From assembly GCA_947302515.1 (NCBI GenBank), contig CAMYVT010000008.1:1-51281 (forward strand): 51,281 bases of DNA, given 5' to 3'. This DNA comes from an uncultured Caryophanales bacterium. Its GTDB lineage: Bacteria > Bacillota_I > Bacilli_A > RF39 > UBA660. Position 1 is the first letter of the stretch, and each line of letters starts with the position of its first letter. Of the stretch, positions 49,922-51,281 are shown one piece after another. The position numbers were made by a program, and so were the translations under genes. The notes under the pieces were generated by a model. That model was not told where the DNA came from. It did no database searches and was given only the letters and a program-made list of their open reading frames with translations.

Positions 49922-49930
49922 ATTATAACA
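49922..49930 (-). promoter_or_regulatory. Extended -10 promoter of ffh
   Basis: TGTTATAAT reads on the minus strand, directly after the terminator of the HerA-like gene. Confidence 0.6.
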
Positions 49931-49951
49931 AAAAAACAATATGAGACAAAG

Positions 49952-49977
49952 AAAAAATAGTGATTAATCACTATTTT
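49952..49977 (-). terminator. Terminator of the HerA-like gene
   Basis: The stem AAAATAGTGATT/AATCACTATTTT (49954-49965 with 49966-49977) is perfectly palindromic with T residues following on the minus strand. Confidence 0.8.
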
Positions 49978-49988
49978 ATTCAGAATAA

Positions 49989-51281
49989 TTAACTTTCTTC
50001 TGGTGTTAATCTAACCAAATCAGGTACACCTTCAGTCATACCATTAGAAGCCTCAGATGATTCTGCAATTTCTGGGGCACTATCAAGTGATGGAATTTCT
50101 GGTTGACTATGCTCAATCTTATCAACAGTTGCTTCTGAAAATGCAGGAGATTTAGCAGGCGGATTCTGGAAGAATGTTCCTCCAGAAGATTCACTATTCT
50201 CAGTTAATATTTCACCACCATAATCATCAATAACACCATTATTAGATTCAGGAACTATACCCATAAAAGTTGCTTCACTAGGACCATTAACGTTAAGTCC
50301 TTCATAATTTTGAATAGATGTAGAACCATCAGCAACATCTTCATCCTCAGGATCTACTTCATTTATAACTTCATTAACCATAGCATCATTTTGTTCTTCA
50401 ACAGCATCAGGTTTTTCTTCTTCTTTTATAACCAATTCTGGAATAGCAACATCAGCTCCAAATCCAGTAGTATCTGGTACCTCAGGAGTACTTTCTTTTT
50501 TTGCTGAAGTCTCTTCAGGAACATCAGGTGTTGAAGTAACAGCAGGTGCTGTATTTGCAGTAGGTGCAGCTTTAGCACCACCACACCATATATTAACAAC
50601 ATCACAGTTACCAGATAATGGTGAAGGATCAGGCATTAACATTTTTATTATTAATGGAATTCTAAAACCTAAACCAAATCCTAAGCAAGTACCAGGTTGT
50701 AATGATTTTTGTTTTTCAATAATTTCATCTGTAATATGCGGAACCATTTCCCTAATATATTTAATATCCATAGGGTGGTTAATCTTAAATATTAAGAAAT
50801 TAGTACATTGAGAAATAACATTATCTGAAAGTTCAACAGGTCTTTGAGTAATAATACCTAAAATAACACCATATTTACGACCTTCCTTAGCAATTCTTTC
50901 AAATACATTATAACCAAATAAGAATCTATCATGATCAGCTTGAATATATCTATGAGCCTCTTCCAAAATAATATGGAAAGGAATACTACCTCTATTCTTT
51001 AATCCTTTAGCAAAATCAAATACTAATCTAGAATAAATCTTAGTTAATACTTTGGCAAAATCATCATCAATATCACTTAAGTTAATATTAACAATTTGAT
51101 ATTTCTTACCATTTTGAATTAGTAAAGATGATAAATAAGTCTCTAAAGAAACATAATCTTTGACATCAAAATACTTAGCATTATCACCAACTATTAATGC
51201 ATGTAAACGAACTCTTAAAGTAACAGAATCACCATAAGTTTGTTCATTTCTTAACCAACCTTCACTAATTAAAGTAAAGTT
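49989..51281 (-). CDS. HerA-type ATPase with acidic C-terminal tail, C-terminal part
   Basis: The frame is open to the right edge, so the N-terminus and Walker A are outside. The visible 430 residues have a Walker B-like HIILEEAHRYIQ, then ITQRPVELSDNVISQCTNF, as in HerA/FtsK-related ATPases that translocate DNA or partners. A CxxC-poor middle ends in GNCDVVNIWCGG. From about 50516 to 49989 the protein carries a Pro/Glu/Ala/Ser-rich, acidic, low-complexity tail of about 170 residues that is not part of the HerA family. A reading that starts inside Walker B at 50966 was rejected. The gene closest downstream is ffh, with a terminator between them. Confidence 0.85.
   Translation of the reverse strand, partial: NFTLISEGWLRNEQTYGDSVTLRVRLHALIVGDNAKYFDVKDYVSLETYLSSLLIQNGKKYQIVNINLSDIDDDFAKVLTKIYSRLVFDFAKGLKNRGSIPFHIILEEAHRYIQADHDRFLFGYNVFERIAKEGRKYGVILGIITQRPVELSDNVISQCTNFLIFKINHPMDIKYIREMVPHITDEIIEKQKSLQPGTCLGFGLGFRIPLIIKMLMPDPSPLSGNCDVVNIWCGGAKAAPTANTAPAVTSTPDVPEETSAKKESTPEVPDTTGFGADVAIPELVIKEEEKPDAVEEQNDAMVNEVINEVDPEDEDVADGSTSIQNYEGLNVNGPSEATFMGIVPESNNGVIDDYGGEILTENSESSGGTFFQNPPAKSPAFSEATVDKIEHSQPEIPSLDSAPEIAESSEASNGMTEGVPDLVRLTPEES

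Noticed and set aside
50964..50966. Start codon of the HerA-like protein at 50966
   Set aside because: This TTG lies inside the Walker B sequence LEEAHRY, and the frame is open to the window edge, so the gene is truncated by the window.
1..51281. Mollicute genetic code (TGA as Trp)
   Set aside because: TGA ends several genes, for example at the stp/prkC and SGNH-like/vanW junctions, and Trp is encoded by TGG in conserved positions.

Overview
The window is AT-rich chromosomal DNA from a low-GC Gram-positive bacterium (Bacillota). Reasons: strong AGGAGG-type ribosome binding sites, a PASTA-domain Ser/Thr kinase with its PP2C phosphatase, an LTA-synthase-like sulfatase, sortase, VanW, VanY, a PrsA lipoprotein, a serS T-box leader, RicA/YmcA downstream of miaB, and a SufS-SufU pair. 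TGA is used as a stop (for example at the stp/prkC junction), so this is not a code-4 Mollicute. The wall genes, very short intergenic gaps and many small membrane or zinc-ribbon orphans suggest an uncultured gut Bacilli/Erysipelotrichia/RF39-like lineage; that placement is inference. I saw no rRNA, tRNA, insertion sequence, prophage or CRISPR array. Almost all genes are on the minus strand; only five are on the plus strand.

Layout. 0-1.5 kb: the N-terminal part of a surface protein and an orphan membrane protein. 1.5-6.6 kb: rlmN-stp-prkC-rsgA-rpe, as in Bacillus. 6.6-12.9 kb: a priA-fmt operon in which def and rsmB are absent from their usual places and four orphan membrane proteins are present, one joining a two-helix VirB2/TrbC-like membrane segment to an NlpC/P60-like domain. 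13-15.6 kb: uppS-cdsA-rseP without dxr. 15.6-17.2 kb: rpsP-khpA and a SipW/TasA-like surface protein. 17.4-22 kb: a zinc-phospholipase-like protein, miaB-ricA, an LTA-synthase-like sulfatase and an ankyrin-repeat protein. 22.3-30.2 kb: a run of zinc-ribbon and envelope proteins (SPFH, TPM, TIM44-like, DUF5684-like, PH-like) around a T-box-controlled DUF1653-serS operon. 30.2-36 kb: wall functions (VanW, a degenerate SGNH protein, VanY, and an operon of thioester-domain adhesin, sortase and membrane protein). 36-41 kb: pdp with an acetyltransferase, ssb, and sufS-sufU. 41-43.2 kb: a 740-residue soluble protein with acidic repeats, an EF-hand loop and a coiled coil. 43.3-51.3 kb: HIT protein, prsA, a GT-C-like membrane protein, recX, rpoZ, ffh and a HerA-type ATPase cut by the right edge.

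How it works together: the genes are mostly short operons, each closed by a hairpin terminator that is often followed within tens of bases by the next promoter. Many of these promoters carry an extended -10 element of the form TGnTATAAT with a poor -35. The housekeeping genes cover translation (rpsP, ffh, rlmN, miaB, fmt, serS, rsgA), lipid carrier and phospholipid synthesis (uppS, cdsA), signalling (prkC/stp) and Fe-S assembly. The accessory genes are mainly cell-envelope proteins. The most novel parts are the pilin-like/peptidase fusion operon, the adhesin-sortase operon with substitutions at expected catalytic positions, and the EF-hand/coiled-coil protein.
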